A stretch of DNA of 64,000 nucleotides. It comes from Aeromonas diversa CDC 2478-85. GTDB taxonomy: Bacteria > Pseudomonadota > Gammaproteobacteria > Enterobacterales > Aeromonadaceae. The translations under genes and the position numbers were made by a program. Below the pieces are notes generated by a model that saw only the letters and a program-made list of their open reading frames with translations, was not told where the DNA came from and did not search any database. The stretch is from NCBI RefSeq assembly GCF_000819805.1, contig NZ_CDCE01000010.1:83414-147413 (forward strand), given 5' to 3'. This document shows positions 1 through 7,494 of the stretch, piece by piece. Positions within the stretch are counted from its first letter, which is position 1. Every line of letters begins with the position of its first letter.

Positions 1-240
1 GCCCTGCGGGCTGTGGCGAGTGACTTCTTGCTGGCCCAAGAAGTCACCAAGAAGGCCTTCCCCCGCCAATCCGACCGCGATGCGGTTTCCCTCGACTCGG
101 TCGCTAGGTCGGACGGACCGCCGCAGATGGAGCATCCATGCCCCGCTGCGGCTGCGCCATCATCCCTGATGGCGCTCCTGACCTTGCTCCCTCCCCTCGG
201 CGGATTGAAGGGGGGGCCAATACCCTGCCCGGCCGTGACT
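1..240 (-). repeat. Long dispersed intergenic repeat, copy A (truncated by window edge)
   Basis: Read on the minus strand, this stretch matches about 5860-6090 on the plus strand and shares its last part with 7690-7760. The order of elements is the same: a GGGCAGGGTATTGG block, a GGTCAGGAGCGCC block, a CGACCGAGTCGAGGGAAACC block, then a strong stem-loop. The stem-loop at 20-47 is GTGACTTCTTG / CAAGAAGTCAC with a 6-nt loop. Open frames here are low-complexity shadows of the repeat. The element continues past the left edge. Confidence 0.75.
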
Positions 241-248
241 GAGGGGGC

Positions 249-300
249 TCTGTTTTGTTGGCCGCTACTCGGCGCTCGAAATGGTGGGTGTCCCGATTTT
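249..300 (+). repeat. Copy of the ~70-bp imperfect-palindrome repeat (right three quarters)
   Basis: It carries the TTGTTGGCC core, the GGCGCTC block and the right end GGTGGGTGTCCCGATTTT, matching full copies at 3784, 4368 and 7415. The left GGGACAGTCACC end is missing. It directly abuts the 3' end of the neighbouring AlbA_2-type gene, so that gene may have lost its original C-terminus. Confidence 0.7.
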
Positions 301-302
301 AC

Positions 303-1406
303 CTATATGCATTTTTCGGTTACCTCACTAAACGCCCACTCTGAGAAGACCCTCTCAAGCTTGTACCGATCCATATTTTTTCCTTGATAAATACTATCCG
401 CAACAATGTCATCTTGGTTTTCAACAAATTTCTTATATGCAAGCAGATACGAACTACAAAGCTCTTTAAGTTGCTCATTTTTATCTAAGATAAAAAATGG
501 GAGCTTTATAATTGGAGGCTTTATCTGTGTAACAATAGGAGTACTTAAGTCGGGTTCGTCAGTATGAATTTTGCGCAAATGTTCGAATAGCGCATACGAT
601 AATGTGCCTTTGGTATAGTAAAAAAGATCACAATAAAACTTTGCATCTAGTCCATCTCTCTTTTCCGGGTGAGTTACATACTCGACATCAGGAAATGGAA
701 CGCATAAACCTTCATTTTGAAAGTGAACGACAGGCAACTCATGCATAACGGCATTTTTGTACTTAAGCAAATAATCGTACTTTACGGGTTTTTCAATTAG
801 AGTATTTTGCCACCAAAAATTACCACCTCGATAATCATCTTCAGATATCGATATAGTAAAATCTGGATCCAACGCATAAAATGCACCATTAACTCCATTG
901 TAGATCCAGTTATCTGTATCTTCTAGGAGCAGTTTAAAGCGAGCTGCAGCAGGTAAATCAAGCCCAAAACGCTCCAGCCACATTGCTTTAATATCTTGAG
1001 GGTTTGCACAAGAGTCTTTTGGTGTATTTGTGTCCTTTATCCGTGAATATACCGTACCTGCTCTGAGTATTTTATTGCGATGATTAACTTCTTTCGTAAA
1101 GTAGAAAGGCTTTAGCCTTTCATTTTTAATGCTCAAAACCGCTACAGATTTTTCAGCATATGGCTGCTGTCTTAGATAGCCAATAACATCGGCTTGAGAA
1201 AAACGACACTCCTCTGAGTCTAAGCCAACAACCTCAAAGTCATCATTTATACCGAATATCAAAAATCGATCGCCATCGTGAATCACGTTTGCCAAACACG
1301 TAATGTCATGTAGTAAGTCAAAGAGGTTATCATGAAATTTCTGTTTAAAATCCCACCACAGCCCCTCACTCTTTGACGAAAGTAGGTTATCTAACAGTTT
1401 TTCCAT
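303..1406 (-). CDS. AlbA_2 (Schlafen-like) putative ATP/DNA-binding protein
   Basis: This 367-residue protein starts with a region typical of the AlbA_2 fold: an N-terminal SEGLWWDFKQKF segment, then LANVIHDGDRFLIFGI, the position where the family has a conserved A-N-GG-IIFGV-like strand. Proteins of this type are annotated as ATP-binding or DNA-binding and are common in accessory regions; the cellular role is unknown. The gene is AT-rich compared with the core genome. It follows an attC-like site (1420-1492) on the minus strand, so it looks like a cassette gene. Its end touches a copy of the 70-bp repeat, and the last residues may not be the original ones. The fold assignment is by recognition only. 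Confidence 0.6.
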   Translation of the reverse strand: MEKLLDNLLSSKSEGLWWDFKQKFHDNLFDLLHDITCLANVIHDGDRFLIFGINDDFEVVGLDSEECRFSQADVIGYLRQQPYAEKSVAVLSIKNERLKPFYFTKEVNHRNKILRAGTVYSRIKDTNTPKDSCANPQDIKAMWLERFGLDLPAAARFKLLLEDTDNWIYNGVNGAFYALDPDFTISISEDDYRGGNFWWQNTLIEKPVKYDYLLKYKNAVMHELPVVHFQNEGLCVPFPDVEYVTHPEKRDGLDAKFYCDLFYYTKGTLSYALFEHLRKIHTDEPDLSTPIVTQIKPPIIKLPFFILDKNEQLKELCSSYLLAYKKFVENQDDIVADSIYQGKNMDRYKLERVFSEWAFSEVTEKCI

Positions 1407-1419
1407 ATTTCCTCATGAT

Positions 1420-1492
1420 GCATATAACGTCGCGCTCTGCGTCAAATTTAAAGCGCAGCGGAAAATTTGTCCGCCAGCAGCGCCTTGTTAGC
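1420..1492 (-). other. attC-like integron recombination site
   Basis: Read on the minus strand, the site begins GCTAACAAGGCGCTG, contains the imperfect arms GGCGGACAAATTTTCCGC and GCGCAG...GCAGAGCGC, and ends GCGACGTTATATGC. This is the usual attC layout: R'' box, hairpin arms, R' box with GTTA. It starts four bases after the stop codon of the 1496-2530 gene, as expected for a gene cassette. Confidence 0.75.
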
Positions 1493-1495
1493 ACT

Positions 1496-2530
1496 TCACT
1501 TCCGAACAATGACATCTGGCATTTTTAAAAAAGAACCATCACCTCTTCCATAATGGAAGAACCCCCATCTTTTTTCCGGATCAAGAAGATCAACTTTACA
1601 TATGTGGTGATGGCTTGCTTTTACTGTTGGGGAAAATAGGCGAAATCGAAGCTCTTCAGTGTTTATCTCTACAATAAGCCCAGAAAAATCCAAGTCATAA
1701 CAGCTTTCCAAAATCTTATGTGTATCACTTGGGAAATTTTCTTTGTATATTTCATTATATCGAGGTTGGAAATATCTGATCAACCCAGCTTCAACCAAGC
1801 ATATTTGTTCACGCTCTGATAGATGATTTTTAATGATACTTCTAAAACGGTCCATATCTCGATAATCTGATATTACATTTCCTGCTCTGCCGTCCATTTG
1901 CGTGATTATTCTATATGGAGCGTACTCGAATGTTAGTATCTGAACTTCATATTCAGGGGATTCATATTGAGCTTGGGCTAAAATTTTCTGCAATGTCGAA
2001 TGACTTTTTAATCTATCAAATGCTGTCCTTGTTCCATCACCAAATGCTTGCCCAACATATAGCACTTCGATATCACTAAGCTCTGTGTTTTCGAGATGCC
2101 ATCCACTTCCCATACAAATAGCGCTAGCTGGAAGGTATCTTATTTCATTTCCGTCTTCATCTAGAGTTAATATTTCTCGATGTGGGTATGCTGAGAGTTT
2201 TACCTCGGTCGCCCCATCCAACAATGGAAACTCAAATGAAAACTTCTTTTCTCTTAAAACCCCTTCAATACGGTATATTATCTTTCCAGATAACACCCCA
2301 TCCTGATATTTAAATGATTCCTTACAATAGGAAATAATCGGAGTTTTTCCTATTACATAAATATGGCAGTTATTTGCCACATCCTGCTCTTGCGCCCCCA
2401 TAGTCCCGCCAGTCATAAACTGACTGGCTGATGTTAAAAGCCATCTAGCAGAGCACAAATTTACTGCAAACTCGGATAAAAACTTTTTCTTCGATTCTTT
2501 CATATCATGGTTCTCTAATATGGAGTGCAT
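1496..2530 (-). CDS. Cassette protein with a GIY-YIG-like central domain
   Basis: This 344-residue AT-rich gene lies between two attC-like sites. Residues about 150-185 read EVLYVGQAFG followed by TRTAFDRLKSHSTLQKIL, and residues about 245-260 read CLVEAGLIRYFQPRYN. The YVG-x-(R)-x-RLKSH pattern plus a later E-x-x-LI-x-x-x-x-P-x-x-N is the spacing seen in GIY-YIG nuclease domains, although the GIY half is weak (EVLYVG). The flanking parts are not recognised. The first ATG lies inside the attC-derived GTTATGCAC; an ATG at 2503 (MKESKKKF) is another possible start. Activity cannot be claimed: the domain is an inference from motif spacing. Confidence 0.55.
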   Translation of the reverse strand: MHSILENHDMKESKKKFLSEFAVNLCSARWLLTSASQFMTGGTMGAQEQDVANNCHIYVIGKTPIISYCKESFKYQDGVLSGKIIYRIEGVLREKKFSFEFPLLDGATEVKLSAYPHREILTLDEDGNEIRYLPASAICMGSGWHLENTELSDIEVLYVGQAFGDGTRTAFDRLKSHSTLQKILAQAQYESPEYEVQILTFEYAPYRIITQMDGRAGNVISDYRDMDRFRSIIKNHLSEREQICLVEAGLIRYFQPRYNEIYKENFPSDTHKILESCYDLDFSGLIVEINTEELRFRLFSPTVKASHHHICKVDLLDPEKRWGFFHYGRGDGSFLKMPDVIVRK

Positions 2531-2546
2531 AACGCCCTGTTAAGGT
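2527..2546 (-). other. Collapsed attC-like remnant
   Basis: On the minus strand this reads CCTTAACAGGGCGTTATGC, which joins an R''-type CTTAACA end directly to a GGGCGTTATGC end. It looks like an attC whose hairpin arms were deleted. It marks the upstream border of the 1496-2530 cassette and is the weakest of the four sites. Confidence 0.45.
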
Positions 2547-2555
2547 GTGAGCAAC

Positions 2556-2577
2556 AAAATGGTGGGTGTCCCAGAAT
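2556..2577 (+). repeat. Right-end fragment of the ~70-bp repeat
   Basis: AAATGGTGGGTGTCCCAGAAT matches the right end of the full repeat copies. An almost identical fragment lies at 2751-2774. The two fragments flank a piece of coding sequence. Confidence 0.65.
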
Positions 2578-2750
2578 CCGCTGGCGCAATAGCGCTCTCA
2601 TTTCTTCTGCTCGAGCCTCACAGGCATCAGCTTCATTCTGAGAGCCTCTAAACTCAAAAATTTTCTGCCTTGTGACTACATCATGTAAAGAAAAAATCCA
2701 GAAACGGCAATTCTTTTCGTCATTAGAAAGAGTGCTATCGGCAAGGTATC
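2575..2750 (-). pseudogene. Gene fragment between two repeat ends
   Basis: The minus strand has an open frame of about 58 codons with ordinary protein character (it contains CRFWIFSLHDVV and NEADACEARAEEM) but no start codon. It is bounded at both sides by copies of the repeat end at 2556 and 2751. A short GTG-initiated open piece at about 2775-2822 (VDKKALESVSTECRN) could be the original N-terminus, cut off by the 2751 repeat. The family is not recognised. Confidence 0.45.
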
Positions 2751-2774
2751 AAAATGGTGGGTGTCCCAGAATCC
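2751..2774 (+). repeat. Right-end fragment of the ~70-bp repeat
   Basis: The 24 bases here match 2555-2578 exactly or nearly so, including the terminal GGTGGGTGTCCCAGAATCC. As at 2556, only the right end is present. Confidence 0.65.
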
Positions 2775-2835
2775 TAATTCCTACACTCTGTAGAAACGCT
2801 TTCAAGAGCCTTTTTATCCACGATTTACGACCTAC

Positions 2836-2937
2836 TCATAACGCCGTTGTAACCGGCAGATAATAGTTGGCTAAAATTTGTGAAGCACGAACAAAGCCAA
2901 CTGTTATTTGTCCGCGTTTACGACTTTGTTAAATGCC
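2836..2937 (-). other. attC-like integron recombination site (VCR-like length)
   Basis: On the minus strand it opens TTTAACAAAGTCGTAAACGC, contains long complementary arms (CAAATAACAGTTGGC against GCCAACTATTATCTG) around a variable centre, and closes ACAACGGCGTTATGAG. It begins immediately after the stop codon of the 2938-3405 gene. Length (~100 bp) and structure fit chromosomal-integron repeats. Confidence 0.8.
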
Positions 2938-3405
2938 CTATATAGAATTTGCTATATTAGCAACCTCTCGATAAAGAGCTCCTGCACTTGACGTAGCTGA
3001 GGTAAGATCAATATCTCTTTCTTTAAAATAATGGATACCCTGCGGTTTGCAATGGTCGTAAATTTCATTAAGCATTTCTGGGCTATGTCTTTGTACTATG
3101 TATATTCTAGAGTTTACATAGTTAGTAAATTGATTTGCCGTAATATCGATAAATTCATTCTCCACTTGAATCCATACATGACTTTTTACATCTGGATAGC
3201 TCTCATGATTATTCAAACACCATATAATCTTTGGTTCAAAACCTTTTTCTCTGAGGTACGCTGCCAGCATATTATTTGCAATATCGCATGAACCGAAAGG
3301 GAAAGAATTTAACTCCCCCCATCTTGGTAACATGAAATATTTGTGTGATTGGTAATCAACTACTTGCAAAAGAGCATTTCGAAATTTATGTATATATTCT
3401 TTCAT
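2938..3405 (-). CDS. Cassette protein, transglutaminase-like fold (putative)
   Basis: This 155-residue gene fills one cassette, with attC-like sites on both sides. Cys40 (FGSCDIANNML), His76 (SHVWIQV) and Asp87 (EFIDITANQF) appear in the order and spacing of the Cys-His-Asp triad of transglutaminase-like/papain-fold proteins, including the typical HVW and IDITxxQF strand motifs. No signal peptide or membrane segment is seen. Base composition is AT-rich like the other cassettes. The triad is visible in the sequence; the enzymatic role (protease, amidase or inactive relative) is not known. Confidence 0.6.
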   Translation of the reverse strand: MKEYIHKFRNALLQVVDYQSHKYFMLPRWGELNSFPFGSCDIANNMLAAYLREKGFEPKIIWCLNNHESYPDVKSHVWIQVENEFIDITANQFTNYVNSRIYIVQRHSPEMLNEIYDHCKPQGIHYFKERDIDLTSATSSAGALYREVANIANSI

Positions 3406-3427
3406 TTGACTTCAAAGCTTAATTTGG

Positions 3428-3532
3428 GCATTTAACGCCGCGCTCAGCCGTAGACAAAAATGGCGCTTGTTTTGGAGCTTTTTGCAAAACAAGTGACAGT
3501 TTTGGCTGTCGGTTGCAGCGCCTTGTTAGCCA
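3428..3532 (-). other. attC-like integron recombination site
   Basis: On the minus strand it opens GGCTAACAAGGCGCTGC, has complementary arms (CCGACAGCCAAAACTGTC and, further in, the TTGTTTTGCAAAA region), and closes GAGCGCGGCGTTAAATGCCC. The stop codon of the TIR remnant lies in its first bases. Confidence 0.8.
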
Positions 3533-3783
3533 TTTGACTTTAAAACATTAGCTAACTTCTCGATCGAACTATCTATTTGATCAGAACCAATTTCCAATTT
3601 AATAATAACTCTGGATCTTATTTGATCTGCAATATCAGTTCTACTTGGTGCCCAGTCACCGTACACAAAATCATCTAGAGTGATAGGGATAAGAATTTCT
3701 GAACCGCCTTCCTTGGCCTCTCGTTCAAGAACCCTTTCAATTTCATTTAAAACACCCGACCTCGCAAGGGATTCTTTGGAAGA
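3526..3783 (-). pseudogene. C-terminal remnant of a TIR-domain protein
   Basis: There are eighty-six codons with no start. The segment GGSEILIPITLDDFVYGDW followed by SRTDIADQIRSRVI is the usual C-terminal half of bacterial TIR-like domains: a strand ILIPI-x-LDD, then a helix with a conserved W and R. The 5' half is gone; the frame is cut at 3784 by a full copy of the 70-bp repeat. The stop codon TAA is part of the attC-like site, so this was a cassette gene. TIR proteins often serve NAD-based phage defence. What remains here is not expected to work. Confidence 0.6.
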
Positions 3784-3853
3784 AAATTGGGACAGTCACC
3801 ACTTTGGTTCTGTTGGCCACTATGAGGCGCTCAGATGGCGGGTGTCCCAATTT
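3784..3853 (+). repeat. Full copy of the ~70-bp imperfect-palindrome repeat
   Basis: It begins AAATTGGGACAGTCACC and ends GGCGGGTGTCCCAATTT, so the outer 12 or so bases are inverted repeats of each other. The centre contains TTTGGTTCTGTTGGCCAC and GGCGCTCAGA. It interrupts a TIR-domain reading frame. Full copies also occur at 4368 and 7415. Confidence 0.75.
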
Positions 3854-4015
3854 GGTGCTTACTGAGCATCTAAAAAGAGCAATAATAAATATATTGTTCG
3901 TATTTTCACTTCGTCTTTGTCGATCAGAATAAGGTGCGATCATGCTGAAATCAGCAATCCCGCTGAGGCCACAAATGCAAGTGGATCAGGTCGGCATGGC
4001 ACTATGGTAAAAATA

Positions 4016-4315
4016 CTAGCTCCAAGTGTTATTGGTTTTTGCATAGCGTACGACCTGATATATTGCTATGTTTTCAGTTGCCAACAGCCTGATTATTTCA
4101 GGTATGCATTGAATGGGTAGCTCCATTTCATAGCCATGGGCCAAGGGTTCTATTTTTTCAGCACGTGCAGGGCCAAGAAAACCAGAGATGATTTTCTTGG
4201 CCATACCATCATGATCACGAATCTCGAAATAGACACGGTACATGTCAGATGTGTAATCCAGTGGTGTACCTATTTCTTCGGCCTCATATGGCGGTACTGC
4301 GTCTGTATTGTTCAT
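4016..4315 (-). CDS. Small hypothetical protein (99 aa)
   Basis: The ATG at 4315 is chosen because AGAGG lies six bases upstream; a longer frame from 4414 would run into a copy of the 70-bp repeat. The protein is acidic at its N-terminus (MNNTDAVPPYEAEEIG) and has a compact body with YRVYFEIRDHDGMAKKI and a C-terminal IAIYQVVRYAKTNNTW. It has no signal peptide or transmembrane segment, and no family was recognised. It lies in the accessory region between two repeat copies, without a clear attC of its own. Confidence 0.6.
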   Translation of the reverse strand: MNNTDAVPPYEAEEIGTPLDYTSDMYRVYFEIRDHDGMAKKIISGFLGPARAEKIEPLAHGYEMELPIQCIPEIIRLLATENIAIYQVVRYAKTNNTWS

Positions 4316-4367
4316 GTTGCCTCTGAACTCTTTAATTTGTGTAATGTGCGAAAGACATTGTATGTTA

Positions 4368-4438
4368 AAATTTGGATAGTCACTATTTTGGTTCTGTTGG
4401 CCACAACGCAGCACTCAACACTATGGGTGTCACAATTT
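4368..4438 (+). repeat. Full copy of the ~70-bp imperfect-palindrome repeat
   Basis: AAATTTGGATAGTCACTA at the left and TATGGGTGTCACAATTT at the right match the 3784 and 7415 copies with several substitutions. The centre TTTTGGTTCTGTTGGCCAC is identical. It has the same orientation as the other copies. Confidence 0.7.
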
Positions 4439-4523
4439 AGTGTTTGATTGAGACTCGGATCTGGAGTCGCTCTAATACCTGAATTAAGTCGTACCGCGGA
4501 GCTGCGTTGGATCGCATGAATTA

Positions 4524-5387
4524 TTAGATTTTTCTGGCACGCACAAATAAAACGTCCTGAGAAGTGAAGTCGCTTTCCTGAACGAGGTCGGATTTTGTTT
4601 CGATAACAGAAAACCCGGTCTCCAAAAGCAATGACTCCAGTTTCTCAATTGTGAAGTAATGATCCCATAGCACATAGGTTGATGGTTCGCCTGAGGCGGG
4701 GATGACAATATATTTTTGTCCCCAAACCTGTTCTTTATCAAAATGCTGGCATTCTGACAGAACGTAACAGGGTGACTCTGACCAGAACCCACCGGCACTT
4801 ACTTTTTCCCAAGAGAGTCCTGCTATTTTATTTTTCTAAATACCTTTTCCGAATACATCAAATACCAACACGCCCTCTGGGGTAAGTAACTGATAAACAT
4901 TCAAGAGAAACGTTTTTTGTTGTTCGCTTGTCAATGCTCCAAAGTCACAATAGATACAGGTTGCTATATCAAAATCACCAATATCCATTTTTTCGAGGTA
5001 AGACTGATGATGATACTGAACATCCAGTCCTTTTTCTTTTCCTGACTCAATAGCATGCTTAATCGCTGATTCGTTAATATCCACACCTACAGCTGCCCAT
5101 CCGCGAGCGGAAAACTCCTGAGTGTAAAGACCTGGTCCGCAGCCAAGATCAATAATAGAGCCTGTACCAGACTGATTTTTTAGAACCCAGTCAACGGTTG
5201 CTCTGATTGTTTTTGGCTTACGGCTCGCTGCATCAGAATCTGGATTTAGATGTGCTCTTAGCAGTTGCTCTCGAATATAGGGAGCCGACCAGATGTTTGC
5301 GTTTCCAGTTTCGTATAGTTCCATTAATTCCCTCGAAAATATAACTCCGCTCCAGCCTGATACGGAATGCGACATTAAATCAATCAC
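4524..5387 (-). pseudogene. SAM-dependent methyltransferase interrupted by an in-frame amber codon
   Basis: The frame runs 288 codons but contains TAG at 4836-4838 after residue 183. Before the stop is a class I methyltransferase core: GSIIDLGCGPGLYTQEF (motif I, about residues 76-92), an acidic VGVDINE turn, and LTPEGVLVFDVFGKG. After the stop the same frame continues through GGFWSESPCYVLSE, YVLWDHYFTIEKL and LLLETGFSVIETK to TAA at 4524, which is the normal C-terminal half of this family. Readthrough would give a full-length protein; termination gives 183 residues lacking the substrate part. The start could be GTG 5387 or ATG 5375. Confidence 0.7.
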
Positions 5388-5744
5388 TTTACATCTTGCC
5401 GCTGGATCTGAATGTATTCTCTTGACCTATTTTTTACGCAACCATTACGACTGTATAGAAAAAGCGAAGGCATTGGCTATGGCAAGCGTCGGCAAGGCTA
5501 CCGCCCCTGAATGACAGCCTCCAGTCTGCTGCTGTTAACCGGCGATGTGGTGCAGGCCTGGCTCATGGGTGACTCCGGTGAGACGGTTGCCAAACGGCTA
5601 TGTTAGCGAGCGAAGCGGGGGAGGGAAGAGGGAGATGATGGTTTCCTGAGCAAGATCAATAAATTAATCGGCCTAGGGAGTGCTGGGGTAGCGCCGTGAT
5701 AGCGAGGGGGTTTATCGGTTCGTTGTTTCAGCGATCAGCAACAG
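5388..5744. other. Gene-free interval
   Basis: No convincing gene was found. Positions about 5497-5530 (GCTACCGCCCCTGAATGACA and following) resemble 53367-53400, suggesting another short dispersed sequence. The rest shows no clear hairpin or coding pattern. Confidence 0.4.
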
Positions 5745-6255
5745 CCGCAGAGCAGGGTATTGGCCCCCTTAAATCCGCTGAGGGGAGGGCGCAAGGTCAG
5801 GAGCGCCAGAGGGGCAAGATCTTCAATACCAAGTGCATCAACAACCGCTTCAGAGGGGCAGGGTATTGGCTCCCCCTTCAATCCGCCGAGGTGAGAGAGC
5901 AAGGTCAGGAGCGCCATCAGGGATGATGGCGCAGCCGCAGGCGGCACATGAACGTGCCGTGTGCAGCGGTCCGTCCGACCTAGCGACCGAGTCGAGGGAA
6001 ACCGCGTAGCGGTCGGATTGGCTGGGGGTGGCCTTTCTTTTGGTGACTTTTCTTTGGCCACGCAAAGAAAAGTCACTCGCCAAAGCCCGCAGGGCGGGCG
6101 AAACCCCTTCGAGGGCAAGGCCCTCGTGTTCAAGATCCCCGTCGTAGGCAAGGAGCTAGACTGAGCTCCTCCAAGTGGGCGGGCGAAACCCCTTCGAGGA
6201 GGAACTCCTCGCATCCCATGCGGCGAAGCCGCATCAAAGTGCCAGCCATCGGCAA
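5745..6255 (+). repeat. Long dispersed intergenic repeat, copy B
   Basis: This copy contains an internal partial duplication: the GCAGGGTATTGG...GGTCAGGAGCGCC block occurs at about 5753-5812 and again at about 5860-5920. Then follow the CGACCGAGTCGAGGGAAACC block, a perfect 14-bp stem-loop at 6043-6076 (GTGACTTTTCTTTG / CAAAGAAAAGTCAC, loop GCCACG), and smaller hairpins (GAGGAGGAACTCCTC, ATGCGGCGAAGCCGCAT near 6200-6235). It ends just before lpxM. Open frames inside it are not considered genes. Confidence 0.7.
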
Positions 6256-6292
6256 GGAGCTCGACCGAGCTCCTACGCGCTGAAGCGGTAGA

Positions 6293-7291
6293 CTAGACCC
6301 CGTCGGGGTGCGGGGAGAGCCCCTTTCTGATGCGCTGGATCCCGGCTTCGTAGAGGCCATCCGGCCCCTCCTGATCCTCACGGGTATCGAAGATCTTGAG
6401 AAACCACATGTACTGACCGGGATAGCGGCTCAGCTGCTGCTGCACCATGTCGTTCATCCGGCAGGTGTCCGCCATCACATCGCCGCTGGGGTAGTTATCG
6501 AACGGCGCCTCTATCTCCAGCCGATAGCAGTGATTGGCCTCGTCATAGCAGGCCAGCAGCGGCACCGCCTTGGCGCCACTTGTCTCCACCAGACGGGGCA
6601 GGGCGGGCAGGGTCGCCTTCGAATGGCCGAAGAAGGGGGCAAAGATGCTCTTCTCGCGACCATGGTCCTGATCCGGCAGATAGAAGAAGCTGCGGCCGTT
6701 CTTGATGGTTCTGATCACCGCCTTGATGCCGGCGCTGCGCTCATACACCCGGCAGCCATTCTTGGCGCGCGCCCGGTTGAGGTGCCAGTCAAACACAGGG
6801 TTGCGCGCCCGCTTCATCATGGTGCACATGGGCACGCCGCGCCGGGTGAAAGCGTACCCCGCCGCATCCACCGGCCAGGTGTGCGGCACCACCAGGATCA
6901 CAGGGCGTCCGGCGGCCTGCTCGGCTTCGATATGTTCCCAACCGTTCACTTGGATCCGGCTCATCAGATAGCGAGGGCTGCGCACCGTGAACTCGCCAAA
7001 CCCCAGCAGGCTCTTGAGGCCGACCCGGATCGAGGTGAGTGCGATGGCGTCGCGCTCGGCCGGGGTCTTGTGCGGGAAGCAGATGGCCAGGTTGGTTCTG
7101 GCGATATAGATCTGCTTTTTCGAGATGCGAAACACCAGGGGCGCCAGCGCGACGGCGAGCCGGTCCCGCAGTCGCACCGGTACAAAGGCCAGCAACATCA
7201 GCACGGCCAGCGCCAGCCAGCTCAACCAGTAACGGGGATGCAGAAAACGGGCCTCGAACGAGGAATCAAAAACGGGATCGGGGGCAGACAT
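6293..7291 (-). CDS. lpxM: Lipid A late acyltransferase LpxM (MsbB)
   Basis: This 332-residue enzyme adds the last secondary acyl chain to Kdo2-lipid A at the inner membrane. It has one N-terminal membrane segment (about residues 22-40) and the HxxxxD catalytic motif VPHTWPVD with His137 and Asp142, followed by the family's conserved MMKRARNPVFDWHLNRARAKNGCRVYERSAG and FYLPDQDHGREKSIFAPFFG segments. Length is close to E. coli LpxM. The gene stands alone, flanked on both sides by long dispersed repeats. LpxM is preferred over LpxL because of the DQDHG-x-x-x-SIF form and the GVPMCTMMK stretch, by recall of the family. Confidence 0.9.
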   Translation of the reverse strand: MSAPDPVFDSSFEARFLHPRYWLSWLALAVLMLLAFVPVRLRDRLAVALAPLVFRISKKQIYIARTNLAICFPHKTPAERDAIALTSIRVGLKSLLGFGEFTVRSPRYLMSRIQVNGWEHIEAEQAAGRPVILVVPHTWPVDAAGYAFTRRGVPMCTMMKRARNPVFDWHLNRARAKNGCRVYERSAGIKAVIRTIKNGRSFFYLPDQDHGREKSIFAPFFGHSKATLPALPRLVETSGAKAVPLLACYDEANHCYRLEIEAPFDNYPSGDVMADTCRMNDMVQQQLSRYPGQYMWFLKIFDTREDQEGPDGLYEAGIQRIRKGLSPHPDGV

Positions 7292-7414
7292 GTCATGAGC
7301 CAGGCAAAATGGGGAGCTGCATTGTAGTCATCCCGACAGGTAATACCAGTTATGCCTTCAGCGCGTGCGACAAAAACGGGATCGCCGCCTCGAATATGCC
7401 ACTGCATGGCCCCG

Positions 7415-7485
7415 AAAATTGGACAGTCACCATTTTGGTTCTGTTTACCACCATGCGGGGCTCAGAACGGTGGGTGTCCCGATTT
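7415..7485 (+). repeat. Full copy of the ~70-bp imperfect-palindrome repeat
   Basis: It starts AAAATTGGACAGTCACCA and ends GGTGGGTGTCCCGATTT, with the shared centre TTTTGGTTCTGTT and GGGGCTCAGAACGG. It lies directly in front of long-repeat copy C, just as the 249-300 copy lies beside copy A. Confidence 0.75.
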
Positions 7486-7494
7486 CCTGCAATA

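Noticed and set aside
4484-4798. 104-codon minus frame
   Set aside because: Different frame from the methyltransferase, whose own frame continues across this region with family motifs.
5735-6214. Several overlapping open frames in repeat copy B
   Set aside because: They translate the repeat hairpins (for example VTFLCVAKEKSPKERP-like strings) and recur in other copies in different frames.
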